Of a DNA stretch of 64,000 nucleotides, positions 52,455 to 61,351 are shown one piece after another (position 1 is the first letter of the stretch; each line of letters opens with the position of its first letter). Both the position numbers and the translations under genes were made by a program. Source of the DNA: Clostridium sp. CAG:768. Its GTDB lineage: Bacteria; Cyanobacteriota; Vampirovibrionia; Gastranaerophilales; Gastranaerophilaceae. The notes beneath the pieces are model-generated. The model had not been told where the DNA came from. It made no database searches and saw only the letters and a list, made by a program, of their open reading frames with translations. The DNA lies in contig FR899627.1 of NCBI GenBank assembly GCA_000437435.1, positions 145,290-209,289 of the forward strand, read 5' to 3'.

Positions 52455-54446
52455 TTAAATACTTGTAGACAATGAAGGTGCAATACTTATAAATTGACGC
52501 ACTAAATCAGGATCCCACTGTTTACCGGCACCTTCTTTTAAGATTTCACAAGCTTTTTCTACACTCATACCTTTTCTGTATGGTCTATCTGAAATTAATG
52601 CATGATAAGTATCAGCAACAGCTACAATTCTTGCAGCAAGAGGGATTTGATCCCCTTTTAATTTTTCAGGATAACCACTGCCATCTAAGTGTTCATGGTG
52701 ATATTTTACAATAGGAATTAAATCTCTTAAAGCATCATTTGGCTTTAATACTTTTTCTGCACCAATTACAGGGTGTTGTTTCATAATTTCCCATTCTTCA
52801 CCCTCTAACTTACCAGGTTTTTTCAGTACATTTTCAGGAATACCTATTTTGCCGACATCATGTAATAATGCACCTAATTTAATTCTTTGAACTTCATCTT
52901 CAGGTAAATTTATTGCACGAGCAAGAGCTTCGGAATATCTTGAAACAGAAGTTGAATGACCTTTTGTATAAGGATCTTTTGCATCAATTGCTCCTGCTAA
53001 AGAATTTGCAAGTTCCATTAAATGGTTTTGAGATACAATTTGTTCATTATTAAATTTATGAACAATTTCATCTTCAAAATTAACACCTAATTGAGAATGT
53101 CTTTTAGCAATAACTTCAGCATAAGATTTTAAAGCATCATCATCCCAGAAATTAAAATCTGTCGAACTGATAATTGCAGACATACCCTCTTTATAACCTT
53201 TTGCCTGAGAGATGTACATCGCTTGTTCTGCTAAAATCAACAATTTTTCCTGATCTCTGCTGCATTCAGGATAAGTTGCTATACCTACAGAAACTTTCAC
53301 AGGGCCAACATCATCAACAAAACAACAAGACAGACAATAAGTTATATATTCTGCAAGATATTTTGCATCAGGAGTATTTGTATCAGGAAGCATAATTGCA
53401 ATTTCGTCACCGCCATAACGTCCTGCCCTATCAGTACTTCTGATATTTTGTTTAACCTTGTCTGCTAAAAGTTTAATAACTTCATCACCTTTGGCATGAC
53501 CTAATTCTCTATTAATTTTAGAAATATTATTGACATCAAGCATGATAATTGAAAGATTAGTTTCATTTTCTTCTGCTCTTTTCAATTCTGATTTTAATAT
53601 TTCTTGGAAACCTCTGTGTGTATACAAACCTGTCAAAGTATCGGTATTGGCAAATTTATTTGTCTGTTCCAAAAGCTCGATATTATGCATAAACAATGCA
53701 CAATAATTTGCAATAAATGAGAAAAGACCGATACGATTTTCAAAAATATCTTTTCCTATTACCATAACCCCTTTGCATCCGCTTACAGACATCAAAGGAA
53801 GAACTAAAGATGATGTTTTTTGTAAATAAGGAATATTCAAAAAGCTGTTATCATCTTTAATTACAGGTGTACAGTTATTAAAACATTCAATTACAGGGTT
53901 GTCTTGATCAGATAAAAATATCTTTGACGTATATGAACTACCCAAATTATTGAACAATTTTAAGTTAATACATTTTGATTTTTCATGAAAAATTCCAAAT
54001 GCTGTATACAAACTGTTCAATTTTTCCGTAAACAATTCATGCACAGCTACAAAAAGATCATGAACATTAGACTTATCTGAAAGTGCACTATTTAAGTTAT
54101 TCACAAGCTCTGTATAATCAATTACCTTATGAGAACTTGCATTTGCGTTATTCATAAAACCTGAATACATTCTGTTTGATGTTTTATTCGTATTAAAGTT
54201 ATTAATACGAGCTACAATACTTGAAGTTTCAGATTTAATCGGATTTATAACTTTTTCTTTAGGCTTTTCTTCTTCTTTTTTTGCAGGTGTTTTTATTTCA
54301 GTTTTTACAGGTGATAAATTTTCTAAAGCAGGTTTTTTAAGCGAATTTAACTGTTTCGATAATGGATTTGAAACAGCTTTATTCACTTTCTTATTAGGCG
54401 TTTTAGCCTTTATATCTTCCGTTAATTTTTCCTGATTTTCGTTCAA
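52455..54446 (-). CDS. GAF-GGDEF-HD-GYP cyclic-di-GMP protein
   Basis: 663 residues from a TTG start after AGGTG. Disordered, Lys/Pro-rich N-terminus (1-100), GAF-like domain (about 110-270), GGDEF domain (about 275-430) with the intact loop RYGGDEIAIMLP, and HD-GYP phosphodiesterase (about 480-660) with LLHDVGKIGIP, HHEHLDGSGYP. Both domains look active, so synthesis and breakdown of c-di-GMP may be balanced by the GAF ligand. No membrane segment. Confidence 0.88.
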   Translation of the reverse strand: MNENQEKLTEDIKAKTPNKKVNKAVSNPLSKQLNSLKKPALENLSPVKTEIKTPAKKEEEKPKEKVINPIKSETSSIVARINNFNTNKTSNRMYSGFMNNANASSHKVIDYTELVNNLNSALSDKSNVHDLFVAVHELFTEKLNSLYTAFGIFHEKSKCINLKLFNNLGSSYTSKIFLSDQDNPVIECFNNCTPVIKDDNSFLNIPYLQKTSSLVLPLMSVSGCKGVMVIGKDIFENRIGLFSFIANYCALFMHNIELLEQTNKFANTDTLTGLYTHRGFQEILKSELKRAEENETNLSIIMLDVNNISKINRELGHAKGDEVIKLLADKVKQNIRSTDRAGRYGGDEIAIMLPDTNTPDAKYLAEYITYCLSCCFVDDVGPVKVSVGIATYPECSRDQEKLLILAEQAMYISQAKGYKEGMSAIISSTDFNFWDDDALKSYAEVIAKRHSQLGVNFEDEIVHKFNNEQIVSQNHLMELANSLAGAIDAKDPYTKGHSTSVSRYSEALARAINLPEDEVQRIKLGALLHDVGKIGIPENVLKKPGKLEGEEWEIMKQHPVIGAEKVLKPNDALRDLIPIVKYHHEHLDGSGYPEKLKGDQIPLAARIVAVADTYHALISDRPYRKGMSVEKACEILKEGAGKQWDPDLVRQFISIAPSLSTSI

Positions 54447-54840
54447 AAGTTACACCTGCTTACACACATTTTCTATAAAACAACTGATAAATCATTTTTG
54501 CCGAATTTGATGTTTTGTTTTACATTCCTTAAACTATTTTATAATAATTCCGATGAAAAACAATACGCCATTTAGACGGCATAATTTACTGTTTATAATA
54601 AACAGCACAATATAAGTTAAATTAATAAATACCACACAAATTTTACTACATTTGTAGTATAAATCATATTTTAATTCTTTTGTACCCTTTTATTACAATT
54701 TTTTACACAAATTAATGTTCATGATATACTTAACAAAAAAATACCCGTTTGCAGGAAGTTTTTCTTTTTGGAGTGCAGATAATTTTTGGGTTCAATTCGA
54801 AAAAGAAAAGGTTACTTTACTTTTTTATAAGGGGACATTT
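54447..54840. other. Gene-free stretch with the promoter and leader of the permease gene
   Basis: 394 bp. The promoter at 54702-54730 gives a leader of about 104 nt with AAGGGG before ATG 54841. Upstream are AT-rich sequence and small dyads (ACTACATTTGTAGT near 54643). The frame of the permease is open back to 54715, but that start lies on the promoter. No known riboswitch pattern is seen. Confidence 0.55.
54702..54730 (+). promoter_or_regulatory. Promoter of the ArsB/NhaD-type permease
   Basis: TTTACA (54702-54707), 17-nt spacer, TATACT (54725-54730). Confidence 0.65.
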
Positions 54841-56172
54841 ATGTTAAGTGATTTAGTACAAAACCACGGAATGATTATCTCAGGTGCAATTCTTTTGATT
54901 GCCTATATTTTTATTGCAACAGAAAAAATTCAAAAATCAGTAGTTGCACTTGTCGGAGCTTCATTAACTATGATTTTGGGACTTTTACCTTTTCATGGGA
55001 AAATCAATCCTGAAACAGGGAATTACATTCGCTCAGTATTTGATTATATAGAATTTGAAGTTATATTCCTGCTTATCGGTATGATGATTATTGTACATAT
55101 AGCAAGCAGAAGCGGTGTATTCAAATGGATGGCAATAGAAATTTTAAAAGCTACAAAAGGACACCCAAAACTTGTTTTATTTGCACTGGCGGCTTTTACA
55201 GCGATAGCCTCTGCATTTTTAGACAACGTAACAACTGTTGTACTCATCATGCCTGTCACATTTGTTATAGCTAAAGAATTTGAATGTGATCCGATACCTT
55301 TTTTAATAACAGAAGTTCTTGCATCAAACATCGGTGGTACAGCAACATTAATCGGTGACCCTCCAAATATTATTATAGGTGCAAAAGCAGGTTTAAGTTT
55401 TATGGATTTTGTATATGAACTTACAGGAATTATTACACTAATTTTTATTGCAAGTATCGGAATTTTAATATTTATGTTCAGAAAATCCCTAAAAGCAACT
55501 AAAGAAAAAATGGAACATATTGCAAATCTCGATAATACAAAAACAATTACGGATAAAAAACTAATGCTAAGATCAATGATTACATTAGCATTAGTAATCT
55601 TAGGTTTTGTAACACATGATATGACACATATTCCTGCATATGTATTTGCAGTGACTGGTGCATCTTTTTTACTTCTATTTGAAAAACCAAAAGAAATTTA
55701 TCGAGATGTAGAATGGCTCACAATCTTTTTCTTTGTCGGTTTATTCATAATCATAGGCGGATTTGAAACAAACGGCGGAATAGGATTTTTAGCAGATAAA
55801 CTTATTGAATTCACACAAGGTAGTCTGACAGCTGCTACAATGTTCATTTTATGGGGATCTGGAATTCTATCAGGGATTGTCGATAATATTCCATATACAG
55901 CCACAATGGCACCTTTAATCGCTCAAGTTCAACACACACTGCCTTATGCAGGAGAAGGGCATCACCCTCTTTGGTGGGCATTATCTTTAGGTGCATGTCT
56001 TGGCGGGAATTTAACTATCATAGGAGCAGCAGCAAACGTAATCGTAAGTGAAACATCAGCAACAAAAGGACATCCAATTTCATTTATGAGATTTATGAAA
56101 TACGGTGCACTTATCACTTTTATTTCACTTTTGCTTAGCTCAATTTATTTATACATAAAATATTTGCATTAA
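54841..56172 (+). CDS. ArsB/NhaD-family ion permease
   Basis: 443 residues, about 11 membrane helices. FLDNVTTVVLIMPVTFVIA and EVLASNIGGTATLIGDPPN (about 150-180) and SGIVDNIPYTATMAPL (about 343-358) are the two reentrant motifs of the ion transporter superfamily, closest to ArsB/CitM and NhaD Na+/H+ antiporters. The substrate (Na+, arsenite or an anion) is not resolved, and no ars genes are near. Start ATG 54841 after AAGGGG rather than 54715. Confidence 0.85.
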   Translation: MLSDLVQNHGMIISGAILLIAYIFIATEKIQKSVVALVGASLTMILGLLPFHGKINPETGNYIRSVFDYIEFEVIFLLIGMMIIVHIASRSGVFKWMAIEILKATKGHPKLVLFALAAFTAIASAFLDNVTTVVLIMPVTFVIAKEFECDPIPFLITEVLASNIGGTATLIGDPPNIIIGAKAGLSFMDFVYELTGIITLIFIASIGILIFMFRKSLKATKEKMEHIANLDNTKTITDKKLMLRSMITLALVILGFVTHDMTHIPAYVFAVTGASFLLLFEKPKEIYRDVEWLTIFFFVGLFIIIGGFETNGGIGFLADKLIEFTQGSLTAATMFILWGSGILSGIVDNIPYTATMAPLIAQVQHTLPYAGEGHHPLWWALSLGACLGGNLTIIGAAANVIVSETSATKGHPISFMRFMKYGALITFISLLLSSIYLYIKYLH

Positions 56173-56432
56173 GACGCTTTATCTTTTATTGAATTTGCCA
56201 ATTTGATTAAGTTATTTTCAAAATTATCAATAGCATTAATCATTTCTGACAGTAACACAGCTATATCAGTAAAAGTATGTATTGATTCATCAGAAAAATC
56301 CTGTGTAAAATCAGTATTAGAGATATATTGTCTGAATTCCGAAATCATAAGATTAAATTGCTTTAAATCATTATTCAGCTTAATCAAATCAAATGCAAGT
56401 ATTTGATGTATTAATTTGTCCTTATTTTCCAT
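56169..56432 (-). CDS. Small coiled-coil protein
   Basis: 87 residues, all-helical, rich in L, I, N and D, with heptad-like spacing; no family recognised. Divergent from the HTH gene at 56535 with a palindrome between them, so it is probably controlled by it. Its stop overlaps the permease stop by 4 bp. The pairing of a small HTH protein with a small helical protein could be a toxin-antitoxin pair, but nothing in the residues proves it. Confidence 0.55.
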   Translation of the reverse strand: MENKDKLIHQILAFDLIKLNNDLKQFNLMISEFRQYISNTDFTQDFSDESIHTFTDIAVLLSEMINAIDNFENNLIKLANSIKDKAS

Positions 56433-56470
56433 ATATCCCTTTACATTATTATGCTTTAATTCATTAGATT

Positions 56471-56512
56471 ATGCTATATATCATAATAATAACATATATA
56501 GCATTGTAATGC
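56471..56512. promoter_or_regulatory. Divergent operator between 56432 and 56535
   Basis: ATGCTATATAT (56471-56481) and ATATATAGCAT (56494-56504) form a perfect 11-bp inverted repeat; GCATTGTAATGC (56501-56512) is a second palindrome that overlaps it. Confidence 0.65.
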
Positions 56513-56534
56513 AACTAAAATTATAATGTTTATT

Positions 56535-56747
56535 ATGAATATCCGAAACGAAATAAATAGTATTGTTTCCAAAAAAGGACAAACTTTTAAAAAAGTTTGT
56601 GAAATCATTAGTGAAAAAACTAATAATCCAACATTCAATAGCAACAATCTCTCATCAAAAATATCCAGAAAAACTATTACAATTAGAGATGTTGAATTAA
56701 TATTAAAAGAACTTGGTTACAGAATTGAATTTGTTGAAGACAAATAA
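56535..56747 (+). CDS. Small helix-turn-helix protein (LLM/phage-type)
   Basis: 70 residues: MNIRNEINSIVSKKGQTFKK, SSKISRKTITIRDVELIL and ELGYRIEFVED match the small lactococcal phage LLM-type HTH family. Start set at ATG 56535 because a TATAAT box (56522-56527) lies 7 nt upstream; an ATG at 56526 overlaps that box. No ribosome site, so probably leaderless. Confidence 0.72.
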   Translation: MNIRNEINSIVSKKGQTFKKVCEIISEKTNNPTFNSNNLSSKISRKTITIRDVELILKELGYRIEFVEDK

Positions 56748-56757
56748 ACTAAAAAAT

Positions 56758-57294
56758 TTAAAACCAATCGATTAAAGGTCTGATTTCACCGCATTCAAGT
56801 TCGTATTGCTCTGCTTCAGGACTTCTCAATATGGTATCAATGCGTAAACGTTCTTTAATCGGATTTTGCAAAAGGACTTCGCCTGTTTCTCTATCAAAAA
56901 CCTTACTGTAATTCAATCCCTTATTCACACAGTAAGGTAATCTTATTCTGTTTGCTTCCTCATCATACCAAGCAAGTCCGTGGGCTCTGCAAACAATCCC
57001 GCGATATTTATACACACAACACATATTATCGATTAAAAACGGGCATTTATACCATTTGGGCTTTTCTTTTTTCAATCGTTTAATTTCTTCTTTTATTTTA
57101 TGTTTTACCCCAAAAGGAAGCTCTACAAATCCTGACATCAAATATTCTAACTCAAGTCGTGAAAATGGATATTGACCAATTTCACAACAAGCAGAACAGC
57201 CCGGCCTACATTTTATAAACTCGCACTGTTCTTCAAAATAACGCTCAAATCTTTTATCTAATTTTTCAAGAAATTTTTCGTATCTTTTTAACAT
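56758..57294 (-). CDS. YkgJ-family cysteine-cluster protein
   Basis: 178 residues. Cysteine set CEFIKCRPGCSACCEIG (about 23-39), CPFLIDNMCCVYKYRGIVCRAHG (about 84-106, two short pieces of the family pattern) and YCVNKG match the UPF0153/YkgJ family, predicted to bind zinc or an iron-sulfur cluster, function unknown. Overlaps the GT39 gene stop by one base, so it is co-translated with it. Confidence 0.85.
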   Translation of the reverse strand: MLKRYEKFLEKLDKRFERYFEEQCEFIKCRPGCSACCEIGQYPFSRLELEYLMSGFVELPFGVKHKIKEEIKRLKKEKPKWYKCPFLIDNMCCVYKYRGIVCRAHGLAWYDEEANRIRLPYCVNKGLNYSKVFDRETGEVLLQNPIKERLRIDTILRSPEAEQYELECGEIRPLIDWF

Positions 57295-58970
57295 TAATGA
57301 ACTTTCACAAGTGAATACTTTCTTCCATCTAATATTATATCAAAATCAAGAGTTTTATCCACCTGTGGCATTTGTTTTTCTCTTACGACTACAACAACAT
57401 CTCTATCATCAAGAATATGTCCTAGTCTTGCCATTTCTTCTTTATCGTCTTGAGAAATAAAATACACTCTGCTTTTTGTATTTTTATCTACAGGAGAACC
57501 GTAATAATATAAAACAGAATACTTACGTTCATTATTTAAAACAACAATTTTTTTGTTATTTTCTTTTGCGTATTTTGCAAATTGCATCAAATCATTTTGC
57601 CCAAATTCATAGTCCATATTATAAAATAGTTTTGTACCAAATGCTGATGTAATTATTATTAAAAGAGCATAGCAGGCAAATACACCTTTTCTGCAATTTT
57701 TCACTGCACACAAAATACTTGAAATACCAAAAATAATTACAAGACTTATACAAAACCATTTTATGATAAGCAAATCAGAATATACTTGAGCAGGAAGCAC
57801 ATATTTTGCAAAACAAGTCACAACACCTGCAAAAATACAAATTCCGCCTAAAATATAAACCGATAAATTTACAGGCTTTTTATATTTTTCATCAAATACA
57901 TAACTTTCCCATAACGCACCCATAATAAATGCTGTAAAGAAATATACAGGCAAAATATATGTAATCAATTTTGTACTTGATGAGGAGAAAAATAACATTG
58001 TAACCGCAAATGCAATTACGTTAAACAACAAGAATTTATGTCTATCAGATAAATTCTCAACAGCAAATTTTTTAAATGATTTAAGTTTAGTAATTCCAAC
58101 AGCAATTGCAGAGAATACCCAAGGAATTAATCCCCATAATACAGTGATAAAATAGAAATAAAAAGGTTGTTCTCTATTGATTTCATTGGAATTCAAAAAT
58201 CTTTCCAAATGATGTTTTATAATATATTCTCTAAAAAATAGAGGATCGTGAATCTTGAACATAATCAAATGCCAAGGTACAACAATTAAAAAGAACAATA
58301 AAAAACCAGGTAAAATATACTGTGGTCTAAATACCTGTTTAAAAGTTTTGTTTGCAATAGTTACAAAAAACATAACAGCAAACGGAACTACAAATCCAGG
58401 AATTCCCTTAGCCATAACAGCCAAACCTGAAAAGATATAAAATAACCACCAGAAATATTTTTTATTTTTATCATGAACAAACTGTGTCAAAAATCCAAAC
58501 ATTACAGAAAATCCAACACAAGTTGTAACTACAATATCTAATATTGCAAATTTAGCTAACATTACAAATTCAAGAGTAGTAGCAAGAATTACGGCAGAAA
58601 TAAATCCAAATCTTCTTGATACAATCTTTTTACCTGTAAAATAAACTATTAAAGTAGATAATGTTCCATACAAAGCTACAGGAAATCTTGCAGTGAATTC
58701 ATTTATCTTTCCAAAAATTGCGAATGACAAACATTCACCCCAAAAATAAAGAGGAGGCTTTTCAAAAAAATATTCCCCGTTCAAATACAAAGTCAAAAAA
58801 TCCTTGCTGTGAAACATATCTCTAGCCATAGAAACATAACGAGTTTCATCAACATCCATCAAAGCATAATTACCTATGTTAAAGAAAAATACAAAGTAAC
58901 AAATAAGTAACAAGCCTAAAAATATGAATAAATCACTATGTTTCTTTATAAAATTTATTGTTTTTTCCAT
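57294..58970 (-). CDS. GT39-family membrane glycosyltransferase (ArnT-like)
   Basis: 558 residues, about 11-12 membrane helices. NIGNYALMDVDETRYVSMARD (in the first 60 residues) carries the catalytic Asp-Glu of PMT_2/ArnT enzymes, and FFEKPPLYFWGE the following loop. Uses a polyprenyl-phosphate sugar to modify lipid A or protein on the outer side of the membrane. Start ATG 58970 after AGGAGAG, not the longer 58988. The GT2 gene at 31.8 kb could make its donor. Confidence 0.85.
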   Translation of the reverse strand: MEKTINFIKKHSDLFIFLGLLLICYFVFFFNIGNYALMDVDETRYVSMARDMFHSKDFLTLYLNGEYFFEKPPLYFWGECLSFAIFGKINEFTARFPVALYGTLSTLIVYFTGKKIVSRRFGFISAVILATTLEFVMLAKFAILDIVVTTCVGFSVMFGFLTQFVHDKNKKYFWWLFYIFSGLAVMAKGIPGFVVPFAVMFFVTIANKTFKQVFRPQYILPGFLLFFLIVVPWHLIMFKIHDPLFFREYIIKHHLERFLNSNEINREQPFYFYFITVLWGLIPWVFSAIAVGITKLKSFKKFAVENLSDRHKFLLFNVIAFAVTMLFFSSSSTKLITYILPVYFFTAFIMGALWESYVFDEKYKKPVNLSVYILGGICIFAGVVTCFAKYVLPAQVYSDLLIIKWFCISLVIIFGISSILCAVKNCRKGVFACYALLIIITSAFGTKLFYNMDYEFGQNDLMQFAKYAKENNKKIVVLNNERKYSVLYYYGSPVDKNTKSRVYFISQDDKEEMARLGHILDDRDVVVVVREKQMPQVDKTLDFDIILDGRKYSLVKVH

Positions 58971-59042
58971 AATTTCTCTCCTAATCACTTTTTCTATTCT
59001 AACATAAACAAAACTGCCTTAAAAACTAATATTATTAACAAC

Positions 59043-59070
59043 TTGAAATTTAGATAAAATAAGTTATAAT
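59043..59070 (+). promoter_or_regulatory. Leaderless promoter of the carbonic anhydrase gene
   Basis: TTGAAA (59043-59048), 16-nt spacer, TATAAT (59065-59070), then ATCACTT (7 nt) and the ATG. No ribosome site. Confidence 0.7.
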
Positions 59071-59077
59071 ATCACTT

Positions 59078-59653
59078 ATGAAAGAAAAAGCACAAAAAGA
59101 ACTGGATAAATTATTACAAGGAAACAAAAATTTCGTAAACGGGACTCCTACAACTAAAAACATGAGTCTTGAAACATTACAAAAATACGCATTTCATCAA
59201 GAACCTTATGCTTGTGTACTTACCTGTTCAGATTCAAGAGTAGTTCCTGAAATTATTTTTGACTGCGGAATAGGTGAATTATTTGTTGTTCGAGTAGCGG
59301 GAATGACTACAGGACCAAACATTATCGAAAGTATTGAATACGCTGTAAAAAAACTGCAAGTTCCGCTTTTAATACTTTTAGGCCACGATGACTGCGGCGT
59401 GATGAAATACGCAAAAGAGCATTATCCTGAACCTATGAAAGATTTTTCATCAATTCTTAAATGTGTATATCCTGTACTTGATAAAGATGAAGATATCTCA
59501 TGTCACAATTTCTTCGCTCAAGAACATACAAAATGGGTTGAAAATTATTTGATGAAACATTCTGTAATTATTAATGAAGCGGTCAAAAATGAAAAATTGC
59601 GAATAGCAAAATGTCATTTTGATCATTCAACAGGACTTGTAAACCTTTTATAA
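59078..59653 (+). CDS. can: Beta-class carbonic anhydrase
   Basis: 191 residues. Interconverts CO2 and bicarbonate in the cytosol. Zinc ligands in VLTCSDSRVVPE (Cys and the Asp-Arg dyad, about 46-57) and LLGHDDCGVM (His and Cys, about 103-112). All key residues are present, length is normal for the short beta class. Likely supplies bicarbonate for carboxylases in a fermenter; cyanobacterial carboxysome genes are absent. Confidence 0.92.
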   Translation: MKEKAQKELDKLLQGNKNFVNGTPTTKNMSLETLQKYAFHQEPYACVLTCSDSRVVPEIIFDCGIGELFVVRVAGMTTGPNIIESIEYAVKKLQVPLLILLGHDDCGVMKYAKEHYPEPMKDFSSILKCVYPVLDKDEDISCHNFFAQEHTKWVENYLMKHSVIINEAVKNEKLRIAKCHFDHSTGLVNLL

Positions 59654-59656
59654 AAT

Positions 59657-59692
59657 AAAAAAATGCGTCTAATATGACGCATTTTTTATTAA
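59657..59692. terminator. Bidirectional terminator after the carbonic anhydrase gene
   Basis: AAATGCGTC pairs with GACGCATTT around TAATAT, A-rich before and T6 after. Confidence 0.93.
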
Positions 59693-59937
59693 TTATTCAA
59701 GTTCCCATTTCCCCATAATTCATCATATTTTCTTTGATTTTTTTCATGGTATCTAGGTGAAATTTTTCTTTGGGTATTTACTATATCTGCATCAATTTGT
59801 CTTGCGATTAAAATCATACGATTTTTCATATCTTTCTTACGCTGTTTCGCCATATAAACTAAAAATGCAATAATACCTGCGGTCATAATCCCTGCATATG
59901 CAGTAACTTTTAAAATACTTTTCAAATTTTTATCCAT
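59689..59937 (-). CDS. Small single-pass membrane protein
   Basis: 82 residues, one helix at about 8-28 after a Lys-containing start, then a basic cytosolic tail with an RQIDADIVNTQRKISPRYHEKN stretch (two short parts). No family recognised. Ribosome site AGGAG. It lies 18 bp downstream of the GH-like gene in the same orientation, probably one unit 61990-59689. Confidence 0.6.
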   Translation of the reverse strand: MDKNLKSILKVTAYAGIMTAGIIAFLVYMAKQRKKDMKNRMILIARQIDADIVNTQRKISPRYHEKNQRKYDELWGNGNLNN

Positions 59938-59955
59938 AATTAAACTCCTAAATTT

Positions 59956-61326
59956 TCACATACCTAACGCATAAGCAAAAAGTTCTCCAACCATTTTGTT
60001 GTATAATCTCCCATCATCTTTGGCAAAAAGATTTTCCCAATGGCTCAAAGCACTGCCATCTGTAGAATATGAAGGATTAGTCATCATAAGATGATGAGTA
60101 TTTGTATCATATCTTAGCGGGAATAAATCATCCATTTGCATAAAACTCGGTAATTTATCACTCGCTTGATTAAACCCAAAAAGAGCTGTATTAATTCTAT
60201 TTAATTTTTGATCATATGAAAGTCCGCCAATATAATTATCGTTTGTAACTTCGACTCCGGGCGCATAATCTCTTGAATAACTCAAATTTGCGGACAATTC
60301 TTTAACCGCATCAAAGTTATCTCCTGTAATATAATCAGTTCCTGCATTAAGTCCCATATTTTCAAATCTTTCAAAATCATCAGAACTTTTTTCGCCTACA
60401 AAACTAATATCAGTTTTTCCTGAACGTAATCTTATTTCATTCAAAATATACTGCATCTGTTGATATTCAGGCAAAGCCCCGACACCTGTATAATTTTCCA
60501 TATCATAACCGCCAATATGTTTTGCAGAATCTATAAACATACATTCAAAACCTAAATTCATTAATTTTACACATTCATTTATATAAATTTCAACATGTTC
60601 GGGATTCTCCCAATTAAAAGTTTCATCATCTTTATAATCTCTCGCAATTTTTATTTGATCTGCAGAAATTACATGACGAAACCCCACTTTTATTCCCCTA
60701 AAATGTGCTAAATCTACAAACGCTTTTAATTGTTGCTCAGGTGAAATTTTATCTGCAATAGAATAATCTATAACATTATCACTGTATGATGTATTTAATC
60801 TTAGTCCATATATAGAATTTTCTTCAAAAGGACCTTTTTCATAGGCATCACCATAAATATTCTGCCAAATTTGAGATAAAATAATACAATTTGCCCAACT
60901 TTTTGCAGACGGTGGTATTGCACAAAGAAGTTTTATACAACTCAAAATTCCACTGCAAGTACAGCCATTATCCATAGTTGCAATTGCTCTGTCATTAATT
61001 TCAATATAATTTGCAAAACGCCCCCAATTATCACCATAATTCGGAGTTTTTATCTCATCCGGGAAATTATCACAGAATTTTCCATCCTCGACAAGCGTCA
61101 TAATAATATTCACAGCTTGTTTTACAGACAATTTTAAAACGTCAGATGGTACAACATTCCCAAGCCAGCGTTTATTATAAGCACTGCCAATCCCATGAAA
61201 AGCAATATAATTACTAAAAGAATCCTGAATTAATTTTGTATCTTCACCCAGAGCTTTTAATAAATTATTTACAGCATTTTTTCCCATAACATGATTATTT
61301 ATAACCAATTTAGGAAAAATTTTCAT
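59956..61326 (-). CDS. TIM-barrel protein resembling the alpha-amylase superfamily, MKI N-terminus
   Basis: 456 residues. N-terminus MKIFPKLVINNHV. Beta-strand and catalytic-like sites: FRGIKVGFRHV, LGFECMFIDSAKHIGG (about 265-280, where GH13 enzymes have the nucleophile Asp), DISFVGEKSSDDF (about 310, possible acid Glu) and GTDYITGDNFD. Several GH13 landmarks are missing, so activity and substrate are unknown. No signal peptide. Follows 61352 with 25 bp between. Confidence 0.5.
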   Translation of the reverse strand: MKIFPKLVINNHVMGKNAVNNLLKALGEDTKLIQDSFSNYIAFHGIGSAYNKRWLGNVVPSDVLKLSVKQAVNIIMTLVEDGKFCDNFPDEIKTPNYGDNWGRFANYIEINDRAIATMDNGCTCSGILSCIKLLCAIPPSAKSWANCIILSQIWQNIYGDAYEKGPFEENSIYGLRLNTSYSDNVIDYSIADKISPEQQLKAFVDLAHFRGIKVGFRHVISADQIKIARDYKDDETFNWENPEHVEIYINECVKLMNLGFECMFIDSAKHIGGYDMENYTGVGALPEYQQMQYILNEIRLRSGKTDISFVGEKSSDDFERFENMGLNAGTDYITGDNFDAVKELSANLSYSRDYAPGVEVTNDNYIGGLSYDQKLNRINTALFGFNQASDKLPSFMQMDDLFPLRYDTNTHHLMMTNPSYSTDGSALSHWENLFAKDDGRLYNKMVGELFAYALGM

Positions 61327-61351
61327 TCCCTGAAATATTAATTAAATTTTT

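Noticed and set aside
54715..54840. Longer N-terminus of the ArsB/NhaD permease from ATG 54715
   Set aside because: The start lies inside the predicted promoter, the extra 42 residues are not typical of the family, and ATG 54841 has a good ribosome site.
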